Part shown: one piece after another, positions 25,524-34,867 of the stretch
Numbering within the stretch: the stretch's first letter is position 1
Layout: every line of letters starts with the position of its first letter
Assembly (NCBI RefSeq): GCF_029846235.1
Contig: NZ_JARVWP010000004.1
Span: forward strand, 496,001 to 560,000
Direction: 5' to 3'
Length of the DNA: 64,000 nt
From: Bradyrhizobium sp. CER78
Lineage (GTDB): Bacteria; Pseudomonadota; Alphaproteobacteria; Rhizobiales; Xanthobacteraceae
The notes under the pieces: model-generated
Databases searched by the model: none
Seen by the model: only the letters and a program-made list of their open reading frames with translations
Told to the model about the DNA's origin: nothing
Program-made: the position numbers and the translations under genes

Positions 25524-27122
25524 ATGGGTGCGACAAAAGTTGGTGCAATCGCCATCGGGCTGGCAGGGGCGCTCGCCGCCTCACCGGCCTATGCGCAATC
25601 GGCCGGAGGCGGCAGCGACGCGGAGATCGCGCTGCTGAAGCAGCAGCTGAAGATGCTCGAGCAGAAGCTCGACAAGCTGCAGAAGCAGACCAATGCCAAC
25701 ACCGCGACCGCAGCCAGTGCAAACGCCAACGCGAAGGCGGCGGATGCCAAGGCCGCGCGCGTCGCAAGCGCCAATGCCGCGATCCCAGTGAAGGGTCCGG
25801 TCGCACCGTCCGGCGTCGTGGTGACGATGCCGAACAACCGGCCGACGATCTGCACCGCCGACGAACAGAACTGCGTTGCGATCACGAGCCGCGTGCATTG
25901 GGATGTCGGGGGCTACGACTATCGTCCGAACACCGCGAACACCTCGCCACAGAAGCTCGACAGCGGCGAGAACCTGCGCCGCGCCCGCATCGGCATCGTC
26001 GGCAAGTTCTTCGGCGACTGGAATTACGCGCTGATCTACGACTTCGGCGGCTCGGCCGATGGCTTCGGCGGCGCGGCACCGGGATCGCTGCCAGGCGGCG
26101 GCACCTCGGGCGTCGAGAATGCCTATCTGAGCTACACCGGCTTCAAGCCGTTCGGCGGCAAGATGGCGATCGAAGGCGGCATCATGGACATCCCGTGGAC
26201 GCTGGACGAATCGACCAGCTCCAACGACATCCTGTTCATGGAGCGCGCCTCGGTCGGTATCATCGCGCAGAACATCGCCGCCGGTGACTTCCGTTCGGGC
26301 GCCGGCACCCGCTGGTGGAACGACCAGCTCTGGATCGGCGGCTATGTCACCGGACCGACGACAGGCGCGATCCACTCCGCATCCTCGGTCACGCCGGCCG
26401 GCACGTCCGAGCAGTATGGCGGCGTCGTCCGCGTTGCCGGCAATCCGATCAGCGGCAAGGACTATTCGGTGCATATCGGCGCCGACGCGGAATGGCTGGT
26501 GCAGCCGCCGCGCAACCAGCTGACGCAGGCGCAGACGCTGACGCTGAGCGACCGGCCCGAGCTGCGCATCGACCCGACGACGCTGATCTCGACCGGCACG
26601 ATCGCCAACGTCTCCGGCGCGCAGGTCTACGGCGTCGAGGCGGCGGCGACCTACGGCCCATTCATCGCGCAGGGCGAATACTACTGGTTCAATGTCGACC
26701 GCTCCGCGAATACCGGGCTGCCGCCGTTCGGCGCGCCAAGCCTGAAATTCGACGGCGGCTACGCGCAGGTCGGCTACGTGCTGACCGGCGAGAACCACGC
26801 CTACAACCCGGCAACGGCCTCCTATGGCGGTATCAAGCCGCACGATCCGGTATCGCTCGCCGGCGGCGGCTGGGGCGCCTGGGAAATCGCCGGCCGCGTC
26901 AGCACGATGAACCTCAACGACCAGGTCGGCCAGGCGGTCGGCGTCGCGGGTGGACGGCAGACCGTCTACACCGCCGCGCTGAACTGGTACGTCAACAACA
27001 ACGTCCGCTTCATGCTGAACTACCTGCACGGCGACATCGCCAAGCAGGTCTCGACGACCTCGCCTGCCGACGCCGGCTCGAAGTTCGACGCGGTCGCGCT
27101 GCGCACGCAGGTTGCGTTCTGA
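25524..27122 (+). CDS. OprO/OprP-type outer-membrane porin
   Basis: 532 residues from ATG 25524 after AGGGGTG. Signal peptide 1-25 (ends PAYAQ). A short coiled coil (AEIALLKQQLKMLEQKLDKL, about 31-50) probably trimerises near the periplasm, followed by an Ala/Asn linker and a 16-stranded barrel of the phosphate-selective porin O/P family (LRRARIGIVGKFFGDWNYALIY, ending in VALRTQVAF with the C-terminal Phe needed for outer-membrane assembly). OprP takes up phosphate in Pseudomonas; rhizobial homologues may prefer other anions. Confidence 0.9.
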   Translation: MGATKVGAIAIGLAGALAASPAYAQSAGGGSDAEIALLKQQLKMLEQKLDKLQKQTNANTATAASANANAKAADAKAARVASANAAIPVKGPVAPSGVVVTMPNNRPTICTADEQNCVAITSRVHWDVGGYDYRPNTANTSPQKLDSGENLRRARIGIVGKFFGDWNYALIYDFGGSADGFGGAAPGSLPGGGTSGVENAYLSYTGFKPFGGKMAIEGGIMDIPWTLDESTSSNDILFMERASVGIIAQNIAAGDFRSGAGTRWWNDQLWIGGYVTGPTTGAIHSASSVTPAGTSEQYGGVVRVAGNPISGKDYSVHIGADAEWLVQPPRNQLTQAQTLTLSDRPELRIDPTTLISTGTIANVSGAQVYGVEAAATYGPFIAQGEYYWFNVDRSANTGLPPFGAPSLKFDGGYAQVGYVLTGENHAYNPATASYGGIKPHDPVSLAGGGWGAWEIAGRVSTMNLNDQVGQAVGVAGGRQTVYTAALNWYVNNNVRFMLNYLHGDIAKQVSTTSPADAGSKFDAVALRTQVAF

Positions 27123-27128
27123 GGCGAC

Positions 27129-27264
27129 TTACCTCTCCCCAACGGGGAGAGGTCGAATTGCGAAGCAATTCGGGTGAGGGGTGCCGCTTCCTCGATGGAG
27201 CGTAATCCCTCACCCGGATCGCATCTTGCGATGCGATCCGACCTCTCCCTCCGGGAGAGGTGAA
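27129..27264. repeat. Palindromic element TCACCTCTCCC...GGGAGAGGTGA, copy 2
   Basis: Starts TTACCTCTCCCC and ends GGGAGAGGTGAA; inner hairpins GAATTGCgaaGCAATTC and GGATCGCatcttGCGATGC occupy the same places as in the copy at 22318-22449. It lies between the stops of the convergent porin and HxlR genes and may also end transcription. Confidence 0.8.
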
Positions 27265-27277
27265 GCGCGAGTGCTGA

Positions 27278-27655
27278 TCAGGCCGCGCGCTTCTTCTTCA
27301 CAACGACCTCCGGCGCCGGCGCACAGGACAGCCGGTCCTGATGGCCCTCGCCCCAGGCTTTCAGAATATCGATCACCGGACGCAGGCTCTCGCCGAGTTC
27401 GGACAGCGTGTATTCGACCCGCGGCGGCACTTCGGCGTAGACCTTGCGGATCACGAGACCGTCGTCCTCGAGCGCCCGCAGCTGCTTGGTCAGCATGCGC
27501 TGGGTGATGCCGGGCATCCGCCGCCGCAGCTCGCCGAACCGCTGCGTGCCGGCCTGCAGGTGGTACAGGATCACGCCCTTCCATTTGCCGTCGATCAGGT
27601 CGAGCGCGGCCTCGACCGCGCAGCCCGGCCGGCGGGCAAAATTCTTCCGTTTCAT
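27278..27655 (-). CDS. HxlR family winged-helix transcriptional regulator
   Basis: 125 residues from ATG at 27653-27655; a TTG at 27679 is in frame but unlikely. The family signature is complete: GCAVEAALDLIDGKWKGVIL (11-30) with Cys12, RFGELRRRMPGITQRMLTKQLRALEDDGLV as recognition helix and EYTLSELGESLRPVI. HxlR proteins often sense electrophiles or redox through this Cys and repress a neighbour. The alcohol dehydrogenase gene is divergent, and a symmetric element lies between them. Confidence 0.93.
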   Translation of the reverse strand: MKRKNFARRPGCAVEAALDLIDGKWKGVILYHLQAGTQRFGELRRRMPGITQRMLTKQLRALEDDGLVIRKVYAEVPPRVEYTLSELGESLRPVIDILKAWGEGHQDRLSCAPAPEVVVKKKRAA

Positions 27656-27670
27656 CGGCAATTTCCCAAT

Positions 27671-27710
27671 AGTATACAAACAGGGACTAGTTCCCTGATT
27701 TTACAGTACT
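27671..27710. promoter_or_regulatory. Candidate HxlR operator
   Basis: CAGGGA (27681-27686) and TCCCTG (27692-27697) are inverted around 5 nt; flanking AGTATAC (27671-27677) and CAGTACT (27704-27710) extend the symmetry. It lies 16 nt upstream of the HxlR ATG and 64 nt upstream of the dehydrogenase, so binding could control both genes. Confidence 0.5.
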
Positions 27711-27773
27711 TGCCAAAAGGACGCCAGCGCGACAGGTAAGACGGCAGGCAATCGCCCACCAGGGAGACCAGGC

Positions 27774-28799
27774 ATGAAGGCCGTCGGATACCAAAAATCG
27801 CTGCCGATCGAGGCGGCGGATTCGCTCGTCGATTTCGAGATCGCCAAGCCCGAACCCAGGGGGCGCGACATCCGCGTCGCGGTGAAGGCCATCTCGGCCA
27901 ACCCGGTCGACTACAAGGTGCGCAAGCGTGCGGCGCCGACCGATGGCGGCTACAAGATCCTCGGCTTCGATGCGGCCGGCGTGGTCGACGCGGTCGGGCC
28001 CGACGTGTCGCTGTTCAAGCCCGGCGATGAGGTGTTCTACGCGGGCTCGATCCTGCGCCAGGGCACCAACTCGGAATTCCATCTGGTCGACGAGCGCATC
28101 GTCGGCAACAAGCCGGCGTCGCTGTCCTTCGCGCAGGCCGCCGCCCTGCCCCTGACCTCGATCACCGCATGGGAGCTGCTGTTCGACCGGCTCGGTGCGG
28201 TGCCGGGCAAGAGCCTCGATCCGCGCACGCTGCTGATCACCGGCGGCGCCGGCGGCGTCGGCTCGATCCTGATCCAGCTCGCGCGCCGCCTCACCGGGCT
28301 GACCGTGGTTGCGACCGCGACGCGGCCGGAGTCGCAGAAGTGGTGCCTCGATCTTGGCGCACACGCGGTGATCGATCACTCGCAGCCGATGAAGGAGCAG
28401 ATCGAGAAGCTGAAGCTGCCGCCGGTCGGCCTCGTCGCCAGCCTCACCTTCACCGACCAGCACTACAAGTCGATCGCCGACTTCATCGCACCTCAGGGCA
28501 AGTTCGGCCTGATCGACGATCCCGCCGAATTCAACGTTGCCGCGTTCAAGGGCAAGGCGGTGTCGATCCATTGGGAGTCGATGTTCACCCGCTCGTCGTT
28601 CCAGACACCCGACATGATCGCGCAGCATCATCTGCTCAACGACGTTGCCGACCTGATCGACAAGGGCGTGCTGCGCACCACGCTCGACCAGACCTTCGGT
28701 ACCATCAACGCTGCGAATCTCAAGCGCGCCCATGCGCTGCTCGAAAGCGGCAAGTCGCGCGGCAAGATCGTGCTGGAGGGGTGGCAGACGATTCCGTAG
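27774..28799 (+). CDS. Zinc-type alcohol dehydrogenase-like / quinone oxidoreductase (MDR family)
   Basis: 341 residues after a GGGAGACC site. It is a medium-chain dehydrogenase: GroES-like half (SANPVDYKVR, GFDAAGVVDAVGPDV, FKPGDEVFYAG) and Rossmann half (LLITGGAGGVGSILIQLAR, 229-type GGAGGVG NADPH motif). Zinc ligands of true alcohol dehydrogenases are missing, so it is a zinc-independent quinone/enone reductase type. HxlR-linked members often detoxify reactive carbonyls. It is divergent from that regulator. Confidence 0.9.
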   Translation: MKAVGYQKSLPIEAADSLVDFEIAKPEPRGRDIRVAVKAISANPVDYKVRKRAAPTDGGYKILGFDAAGVVDAVGPDVSLFKPGDEVFYAGSILRQGTNSEFHLVDERIVGNKPASLSFAQAAALPLTSITAWELLFDRLGAVPGKSLDPRTLLITGGAGGVGSILIQLARRLTGLTVVATATRPESQKWCLDLGAHAVIDHSQPMKEQIEKLKLPPVGLVASLTFTDQHYKSIADFIAPQGKFGLIDDPAEFNVAAFKGKAVSIHWESMFTRSSFQTPDMIAQHHLLNDVADLIDKGVLRTTLDQTFGTINAANLKRAHALLESGKSRGKIVLEGWQTIP

Positions 28800-28916
28800 G
28801 GTGGATTAGCCGACCACGTCCGCCGTAGCTCAACGAGCGAAGGCGGAAGGCGTAATCCACCGCGCCGCGCGCAAAGGCGGCGGGTTCGCTACGCTAACCC
28901 GCCCTACGCACCAACC
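28796..28916. repeat. Palindromic intergenic repeat (GGTGGATTA / GGCGGGTT family)
   Basis: GGTGGATTA (28800-28808) pairs with TAATCCACC (28853-28861), and GGCGGGTT (28879-28886) with AACCCGCC (28896-28903), giving two adjacent hairpins directly after the dehydrogenase stop. It is related to the element at 2138-2221 and may act as a transcription end. Confidence 0.75.
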
Positions 28917-29087
28917 GCCCTACGCACCTCCCAAGATATCCCCACAGGCCGGCGCGGCGCTTTTGCCAAAGCCACCACGGCCTGTATGATCCGCGGCAAC
29001 GATCACCCCGTCCTCAATCCGGCCGTGCAGGACACGGCCGGAACGGTGGTGACGCCCCAAGGGGATACAGGGGATGGGAGGAAACCG

Positions 29088-30167
29088 ATGAGTTTGCTCA
29101 CGGCCGATCCGTCGCGGATCGATCCGGAGTGGATGACGCGGGCGCTGCGCGAAGCCGGCCTGATCGACCAGGCCAGGGTCGTCGGTCTCGTCTGCACGCC
29201 GGTCGGCAATGGCCTCGTCGGCGACAGCTATCGGTTTCATCTGACCTATGACGGCAACGAGCCGCGCGCGCCCGCAAGCGTCGTCGGCAAATTCCCTGCT
29301 GCGGATCCCGACAGCCGGCGCTCCGGATCCGCGCACACGCTTTACGTCCGCGAGGTCGCGTTCTATCGCGAGCTGGCTGCAACCGTTGCCATTCACACCC
29401 CGCGGCCGATCTTCGCCGAGATCGATCCGGCGACCGACGACTTCACGCTGATCCTGGAGGACCTCGCGCCCGCGCGCCCCGGCGATCAACTCGCCGGCTG
29501 CTCGATCGAGGATTGCCGGACGGCGCTGATTGAGGCGGCCGCGCTGCATGCGCCGCGATGGAACGATCCGACGCTCGACACGGTGCAATGCTTCACGGTT
29601 GCCGCCAGCCGGCGCAGAGACCTTCGCGCGGTGCTGCCCGGCATTATCGGTCACTACAAGGAGCGCTATCGCGGCGTGATCGAGTCGGAATTTCTTGATC
29701 TGATCGACAAGCTTCCGGACGCGATACCGCGCTACCAGTCCGATCGATCAGTGCCGCGAACGCTGCAACATGCGGACTTCCGGCTCGACAACATCCTCTT
29801 TGACGTCCGCGGCAACACCCGTCCGATGGCGACGCTGGATTGGCAGACGCTGACGGTGGGGCCTGGGATCGTCGACGTCGCCTATTTCCTGTCGGCCGGC
29901 GTCGATCCATCCGAGCGGCGATTACATGAAATTGACCTGGTGCGATTCTATCATTCGGAGCTGATCCGCCGCGGCGTGCGGGACTATGGCTGGGATCAAT
30001 GCTGGCGGGATTACCGGCGCTACACGCTGCATGGAATCATGATGGGCGTCGTCTCCGCGCTCAGCGTCCAGCGCTCCGAGCGCGGCGATGCGCTGTTCCT
30101 GAAAATGACCCGCGGCGCCTGCGCGCAAGCGTTGAACCACGACAGTTTCTCATACTGGCGGGACTAA
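29088..30167 (+). CDS. Phosphotransferase of the APH / ecdysteroid-kinase-like superfamily
   Basis: 359 residues from ATG 29088 behind GGGAGGAAA; an upstream ATG at 28986 lacks this. Kinase-like features: VVGKFP with Lys68, acidic VREVAFYREL (88-97), catalytic loop LQHADFRLDNILFD (226-239, Asp230, Asn235) and metal-binding DW (251-252). Such enzymes phosphorylate small hydroxyl compounds such as antibiotics, choline or sterols. The next gene starts 17 nt downstream on the same strand, so they are likely one operon and may share a substrate, unknown to me. Confidence 0.88.
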   Translation: MSLLTADPSRIDPEWMTRALREAGLIDQARVVGLVCTPVGNGLVGDSYRFHLTYDGNEPRAPASVVGKFPAADPDSRRSGSAHTLYVREVAFYRELAATVAIHTPRPIFAEIDPATDDFTLILEDLAPARPGDQLAGCSIEDCRTALIEAAALHAPRWNDPTLDTVQCFTVAASRRRDLRAVLPGIIGHYKERYRGVIESEFLDLIDKLPDAIPRYQSDRSVPRTLQHADFRLDNILFDVRGNTRPMATLDWQTLTVGPGIVDVAYFLSAGVDPSERRLHEIDLVRFYHSELIRRGVRDYGWDQCWRDYRRYTLHGIMMGVVSALSVQRSERGDALFLKMTRGACAQALNHDSFSYWRD

Positions 30168-30184
30168 CATCGAAAGGGATCGGC

Positions 30185-31312
30185 GTGCTCAACAAACTTG
30201 ACGACTTCCCCATCCACCAGACGCCGGAGCCGATCGCGGTTCCCTCGACCAGCGACCGCAATGTCTATGACCGGACCTGGTTCAATGGCTATACCGCCGA
30301 CGGCGCGTATTATTTCGGCATCGGGATCGCGATCTACCCTCACCGCAAGATCCTCGACTGCGCCTTCAGCGTGGTGGAGCGCGGCGGACGGCAGCACTGC
30401 TTCTACGGCTCGCGGCGCGCGCCGCTCGAGCGCACCGAGACGCAGGTCGGTCCGTTCCGGCTCGAGGTGCTCGAACCGATGTTGCGGACCCGCGTCGTGC
30501 TCGACGACAACGCGACCGGCCTTGCCTGCGACCTGACCTTCTCCGCGCGCACGGCGGCGATCCAGGAAGCCCGCCAGACGCTCTGGTTGGGCGACCGCCG
30601 CGCGATGGATTCGACCCGGTTCGACCAGTTCGGTCGCTGGAGCGGAGTCGTGCATCACCCCGACGGCGGGATCAAGGTCGACGATCGCACCTGCTACGGC
30701 ACCAAGGATCGCTCCTGGGGCGTGCGCAATGTCGGCGAGCGCGATGTCGGCGGCGCGCCGATGCCGCCACCGAGCGTGTTCTTCCTGTGGGCGCCGCTGG
30801 TCTGGGACGATCACATCTCGCACGCCATCTTCTTCGACGGCACGCAGGGCGAGGCACTGGTCCGCGAGGGCATCACCGCGCCGCTCTACCGCAGCGAGGC
30901 TGAGATCCCCGGCGTCGTTGACGGGCTCGACCGCCGCATGGCGACCGCGCGGCACCGCGTCAAATACGTGCCGAACACCCGGCTGGCGCAGTCGGCCGAG
31001 ATCGACCTCGTCGATATCGACGGTCACACCACGACCATCGCGCTCGACCCGATCCTCAAATTCCAGATGAAAGGCCTCGGCTACGGCCATCCTCAATGGG
31101 GCCAGGGCATGTGGAAGGGCGAGCTCGAGATCGGCGGCGAGTCGTTCGATCCTGCGACGCTCGACCCGCTCGCCCGCGAGAACGTGCACGTGCAACAGGT
31201 GGTCCGCGCCCGCCAGGGCAGCCAGACGGGAATTGGCGTGCTGGAGCAGATATGCTTCGGCCCCTACCGTCCGGCAGGGTTCAGCGAGTTCCTGGACGGC
31301 GCCAAGGGATAG
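30185..31312 (+). CDS. Conserved protein of unknown function, partner of the phosphotransferase
   Basis: 375 residues from a GTG at 30185 (GAAAGGGATC upstream); the open frame continues upstream only inside the phosphotransferase gene. No signal peptide. It is rich in beta-strand patterns and Trp/Tyr: WFNGYTADGAYYFGIGIAIYPH, DRTCYGTKDRSWGVRNVG, PPPSVFFLWAPLVWDDHISHAIFFDG. The paired WGVR and SWG-type motifs recall the lipocalin-like fold of CrtC/AttH proteins, but this is a weak impression. Genes of this kind next to phosphotransferases occur in actinobacterial and proteobacterial lipid catabolism clusters (recalled). Function not assigned. Confidence 0.7.
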   Translation: MLNKLDDFPIHQTPEPIAVPSTSDRNVYDRTWFNGYTADGAYYFGIGIAIYPHRKILDCAFSVVERGGRQHCFYGSRRAPLERTETQVGPFRLEVLEPMLRTRVVLDDNATGLACDLTFSARTAAIQEARQTLWLGDRRAMDSTRFDQFGRWSGVVHHPDGGIKVDDRTCYGTKDRSWGVRNVGERDVGGAPMPPPSVFFLWAPLVWDDHISHAIFFDGTQGEALVREGITAPLYRSEAEIPGVVDGLDRRMATARHRVKYVPNTRLAQSAEIDLVDIDGHTTTIALDPILKFQMKGLGYGHPQWGQGMWKGELEIGGESFDPATLDPLARENVHVQQVVRARQGSQTGIGVLEQICFGPYRPAGFSEFLDGAKG

Positions 31313-31609
31313 TTAGCTTGGCGGCACACCCTCAACGAACAGCAGCCGGCGTTCGAGCGCAGTTGCGCGATGCTTCAGCGCTTCGGCGTACTCCGCAGAT
31401 GCGTACCATTCGCGCAGACGCACCATGGTCGGAAACTCGACGATGACGATTGCGTTCGGCGATGGACCGCCCTCCACCACCTCGGCGGCGCCACTGCGCA
31501 CGATGTAGCGACCGCCATACTGTTCGATGGTTTTCGCCGCCAGCGTTCGATAGGCCTCGAATGCCGCAGCGTCCCGCATCTCGACCTCTGAAATCACATA
31601 GGCCGCCAT
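31313..31609 (-). CDS. DUF1330 family protein
   Basis: 98 residues: MAAYVISEVEMRDAAAFEAY, GGRYIVRSGAAEVVEG, AIVIVEFPTMVRLREWYASAEYAEAL and a short basic end. This is the ferredoxin-like dimeric barrel of DUF1330, of unknown function. It starts 6 nt after the SDR stop on the same strand, so the two form an operon; it converges directly on the preceding gene, its stop codon adjoining theirs. Confidence 0.9.
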   Translation of the reverse strand: MAAYVISEVEMRDAAAFEAYRTLAAKTIEQYGGRYIVRSGAAEVVEGGPSPNAIVIVEFPTMVRLREWYASAEYAEALKHRATALERRLLFVEGVPPS

Positions 31610-31615
31610 GCACCC

Positions 31616-32410
31616 TCACGCGATGGTATTGACGATGCCGCCCTCGGCGCGCAGCGCAGCGCCGTTGGTCGCAGACGCCTGCTTCGAGCAGGCATAGACC
31701 ACGAGGTTGGCGATCTCCTCGGTGCTGGCGAAGCGCTGCAGCAGTGAGGTCGGCCGGTGCTGCTTGACGAAGTTGGCGGCCGCCTCCTCGACCGACTGGC
31801 CGTTCTGCTTGGCGAGATCCTTGACGAAGGTCTCGACGCCTTCGGACATCGTCGGTCCGGGCAGCACCGAGTTGACGGTGACGGCGGTGCCGCGGGTCAG
31901 CTCCGCGAGCCCGCGCGCGATTGCAAGCTGCGCGGTCTTGGTCATGCCGTAGTGGATCATCTCGGTCGGGATGTTGAGGCCCGATTCCGATGAGATGAAG
32001 ACGATGCGGCCCCAGTTGCGCTTCAGCATGCCCTGCATGTAGCCGCGCGACAGCCGCACGCCCGACATCACGTTGACCTCGAAGAAGCGGCTCCAGTCCT
32101 CGTCCGGAATCTCGAAGAAGCCCTTCGGCTCGAAGATCCCGGCATTGTTGACGAGGATGTCGACCTCGGGAAGCGCCGCGAGCAGCGCCTTGCAACCGGC
32201 CGCGGTCGAGACGTCGGCGGCTACGCCGCGCACCTTCGCACCCGATACCGCCTGCGCGATCGCGGCGACCGCGGCATCGACCTTGGCCCGACCGCGGCCA
32301 TTGACCACGACCTCGGCGCCGGTTGCCGCCAGCCCCTTGGCAATGGCGTTGCCGATACCCGCGGTCGAGCCGGTCACCAGCGCAGTCTTTCCGGAAAGGT
32401 CGATTTTCAT
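31616..32410 (-). CDS. Short-chain dehydrogenase/reductase (SDR)
   Basis: 264 residues from ATG at 32408-32410 after AGGAGA. Classical SDR: TGxxxGIG as TGSTAGIG (14-21), NNAG (about 87-90), catalytic Ser in SSESG, and the Tyr-x3-Lys as YGMTK. It uses NAD(P) to oxidise or reduce a hydroxyl or keto group; substrate unknown. It is cotranscribed with the DUF1330 gene 6 nt downstream. Confidence 0.93.
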   Translation of the reverse strand: MKIDLSGKTALVTGSTAGIGNAIAKGLAATGAEVVVNGRGRAKVDAAVAAIAQAVSGAKVRGVAADVSTAAGCKALLAALPEVDILVNNAGIFEPKGFFEIPDEDWSRFFEVNVMSGVRLSRGYMQGMLKRNWGRIVFISSESGLNIPTEMIHYGMTKTAQLAIARGLAELTRGTAVTVNSVLPGPTMSEGVETFVKDLAKQNGQSVEEAAANFVKQHRPTSLLQRFASTEEIANLVVYACSKQASATNGAALRAEGGIVNTIA

Positions 32411-32802
32411 GAGAGGTCTCCTGTGAAGCGTACCGGACATATTTGGATGCGCGCGCGCCGATGCAACCGGGGTGCGAGCAGGCGCATGCGCAAATTCGCG
32501 GCAGTGCGGACCGGCATCTCGGCACCGCCGGCGACCGACGGCAACCATGTCGCGCGGATGACGCGTCAGGCACGGCGCGCATTTTCGTCGCGAGTCAAAT
32601 CGTCGCGCAATTTGGTTGATGCATCGTCACTGCGACCTTCATCCAATCTTCATATGAAACATCGCGCGCACGCGGGTTGCTTTCACACATTGTCAATTCG
32701 CCGCCGCTAAGCGTCGCCGCAAACAGCGCGAGCTGTTGTGTTGGCAACCGGACGCGACCTGCTCTTCAACAACGACGTCCGGATCTCTGCGACTGAACAG
32801 GA
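32411..32802. other. Intergenic region upstream of the chemoreceptor gene
   Basis: About 390 nt between divergent genes with no open frame worth calling. It must hold both promoters. Local AT-rich stretches near 32610-32700 are the likeliest chemoreceptor promoter zone, but no consensus -35/-10 was recognised. Confidence 0.35.
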
Positions 32803-34806
32803 ATGCATCAGATGTTCGTTGTGTCCAGGATCAAGCCGTTCGCCGCTGATATCCTGAAGCGATTTCGCCCCAGCCTCAAAAGCCAGATCGCGATGCTCGG
32901 GATCGGCGGCGTCGCCATCATCAGCGTCACCTGCCTCGGCGGCCTCGACTACGCCGCCAATGTTCAGCGCGAGTCGGACGAGAACATGCGCTTCAGGGCG
33001 CAGCTGTCCGAGCTCTCGGACGGCTTCCTGGAGACGCAGCAGATCGCGGCCCGCTTCCTGAAGTCGCGCGATGAGGGCCTGGCGAAGCAGCTCGCCGCGC
33101 GCGTCGCCGATGAGATCGCCCTACTCGACAAGCTCGAAGCCTTCGCGATGGCCGCGCCGGAGGGTGATCCGATCCGGCAGGTCGCCTCGCTCCGGAGCGG
33201 AATCAATCTCTACGCGACGCGCTTCCAGAACATCGTCGGCGCCCAGCGCGTCCTCGGCATGACTGCGAACGACGGCTTGCAGGGCAAGCTGCGCAGCGCG
33301 GTCCAGCAATTCGAAGCCAAGGTCGGGCAAGCCGATCAGCCGCCCCTGACCGTCCTGCTGCTGACGATGCGTCGTCTCGAAAAGGATTTTGCGCTGAGTG
33401 GCGAGGAGCGGTTCGGCGACCAGCTCAACGCGCGCGAGGACGAGTTCGAGACCGCGTTGGCGGCATCCGCGCTCCCCTATGAGGTGAAGACCGAGCTGCT
33501 CGGTCTTGCCCGCGCCTACAAGCTTGCCTTCGCCGGCTTCCTGGTCTCGCGCCAGACGCTCGACGATCAGCTCGACGACCTCAGCCAGATCTTCGACCGC
33601 ACCCGCCCAGTGCTGGTCAAGGTCGCGGACGCCGCCAACGTCCGTGCCGAGCTCGCGCAGCGCAAGGCCGACGCGTTCAGGCAGACGTTCAGCTGGCTGA
33701 TCGGGATCGTTGCGTTCGTCCTGACGCTGCTTGCGATCCTGTTCGGCCGGCGGGTCGCGGGCCTGATCAGCCGGATGAGCGCGGCGATGCGGCAACTCGC
33801 CGAAGGGCAGTTCGACGTCGTGCTGCCCGGCCTCGAGCGCAGCGACGAGATCGGCGGCATGGCGCGGGCGGTCGAGAGCTTCAAGACCATGGCACAGGAC
33901 AAGGCGCGCGCCGAGCTCGACGCCCGGCTCGAGGAAGACCGCCGCGCCGCGGGTCGGCACAGGGCCGAACTGGCGCGGCTCGCGGCGGCGTTCGAGGCCA
34001 GCGCCGGCAACGTCATCGCGACGGTATCAGCGGCCTCCGAGGAGCTTGCGGCGTCGGCGCGCGATCTGAGCGACACCGCCCATCACACCCAGGACCTCTC
34101 CGCCAATGTCGCGGCCGCCTCCGAGGAGGCCTCCGATAATGTCAGGCGGGTTGCGGCGGCGACCGAGCAGATGATCGCATCGGCCTCCGAGATCGGCCGC
34201 CAGGTCGGCGAATCGGCCAGCTTCGCCAGCGACGCGGTCGCACAGGCACAGCAGACCGACGCGCGGATGGCCCAGCTGGCATCGGCCGCAGACCGCATCG
34301 GCAACGTGGTGCAGCTGATCGCCGCGATCGCGCGGCAGACCAATTTGCTCGCGCTCAACGCGACCATCGAGGCCGCGCGCGCCGGCAACGCAGGCTCGGG
34401 CTTTGCCGTGGTCGCGCAGGAGGTCAAGACGCTCGCCAGGCAGACCGCCGAGGCCACCGAGGACATCCGCGCGCAGATCGCCGATATCCAGGCGGCAACG
34501 CGGGAGTCCGCCGGCGCGATCAGCGATATCGCAGGGATCATCCAGCGGATCGCGCGGATCGCCACCGATGTCGCCAACGCCATCGATACGCAAGGCAGCG
34601 CGACGCGGAGCATCGCGGAAAACGTTCGGATCGCCTCGGAGCGAACCTCGCAGGTCGCCGTCAGCATCGGACAGGTGGCCAGCGGCGCCTCGAGGACCGG
34701 CAGCGCCTCCTCCAAGGTGCTGAGCTCTTCGCGCCTGCTGTCCGACGGCAACGTCCGCTTGAGGCAGGAGCTCGACAATTTCATCGCGACGATTCGCGCG
34801 GGTTAG
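32803..34806 (+). CDS. Methyl-accepting chemotaxis protein with helical bimodular sensor
   Basis: 667 residues. Transmembrane segment 1 is near 28-50 and segment 2 near 296-318. The periplasmic part between them is all-helical ([18 protein letters not shown] onward), about 245 residues, like the HBM/TarH-type sensor that binds small organic acids. A HAMP domain follows ([17 protein letters not shown]), then the MA signalling domain with the conserved hairpin [17 protein letters not shown] and [13 protein letters not shown]. It controls flagellar motion through CheA/CheW. No che genes lie nearby. Confidence 0.94.
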   Translation: MHQMFVVSRIKPFAADILKRFRPSLKSQIAMLGIGGVAIISVTCLGGLDYAANVQRESDENMRFRAQLSELSDGFLETQQIAARFLKSRDEGLAKQLAARVADEIALLDKLEAFAMAAPEGDPIRQVASLRSGINLYATRFQNIVGAQRVLGMTANDGLQGKLRSAVQQFEAKVGQADQPPLTVLLLTMRRLEKDFALSGEERFGDQLNAREDEFETALAASALPYEVKTELLGLARAYKLAFAGFLVSRQTLDDQLDDLSQIFDRTRPVLVKVADAANVRAELAQRKADAFRQTFSWLIGIVAFVLTLLAILFGRRVAGLISRMSAAMRQLAEGQFDVVLPGLERSDEIGGMARAVESFKTMAQDKARAELDARLEEDRRAAGRHRAELARLAAAFEASAGNVIATVSAASEELAASARDLSDTAHHTQDLSANVAAASEEASDNVRRVAAATEQMIASASEIGRQVGESASFASDAVAQAQQTDARMAQLASAADRIGNVVQLIAAIARQTNLLALNATIEAARAGNAGSGFAVVAQEVKTLARQTAEATEDIRAQIADIQAATRESAGAISDIAGIIQRIARIATDVANAIDTQGSATRSIAENVRIASERTSQVAVSIGQVASGASRTGSASSKVLSSSRLLSDGNVRLRQELDNFIATIRAG

Positions 34807-34808
34807 CG

Positions 34809-34843
34809 CAACAAAACAAAAACGGCGCCCGAAGGCGCCGCTT
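34809..34843 (-). terminator. Intrinsic terminator of the ribosomal superoperon (after rplQ)
   Basis: On the minus strand CGGCGCC and GGCGCCG form a 7-bp stem with a TTCG loop (34823-34840), followed by TTTTTGTTTTG. It also sits just after the chemoreceptor stop and may act for both strands. Confidence 0.88.
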
Positions 34844-34867
34844 TCAAATCCTTGGCTCGAAGCCGGC

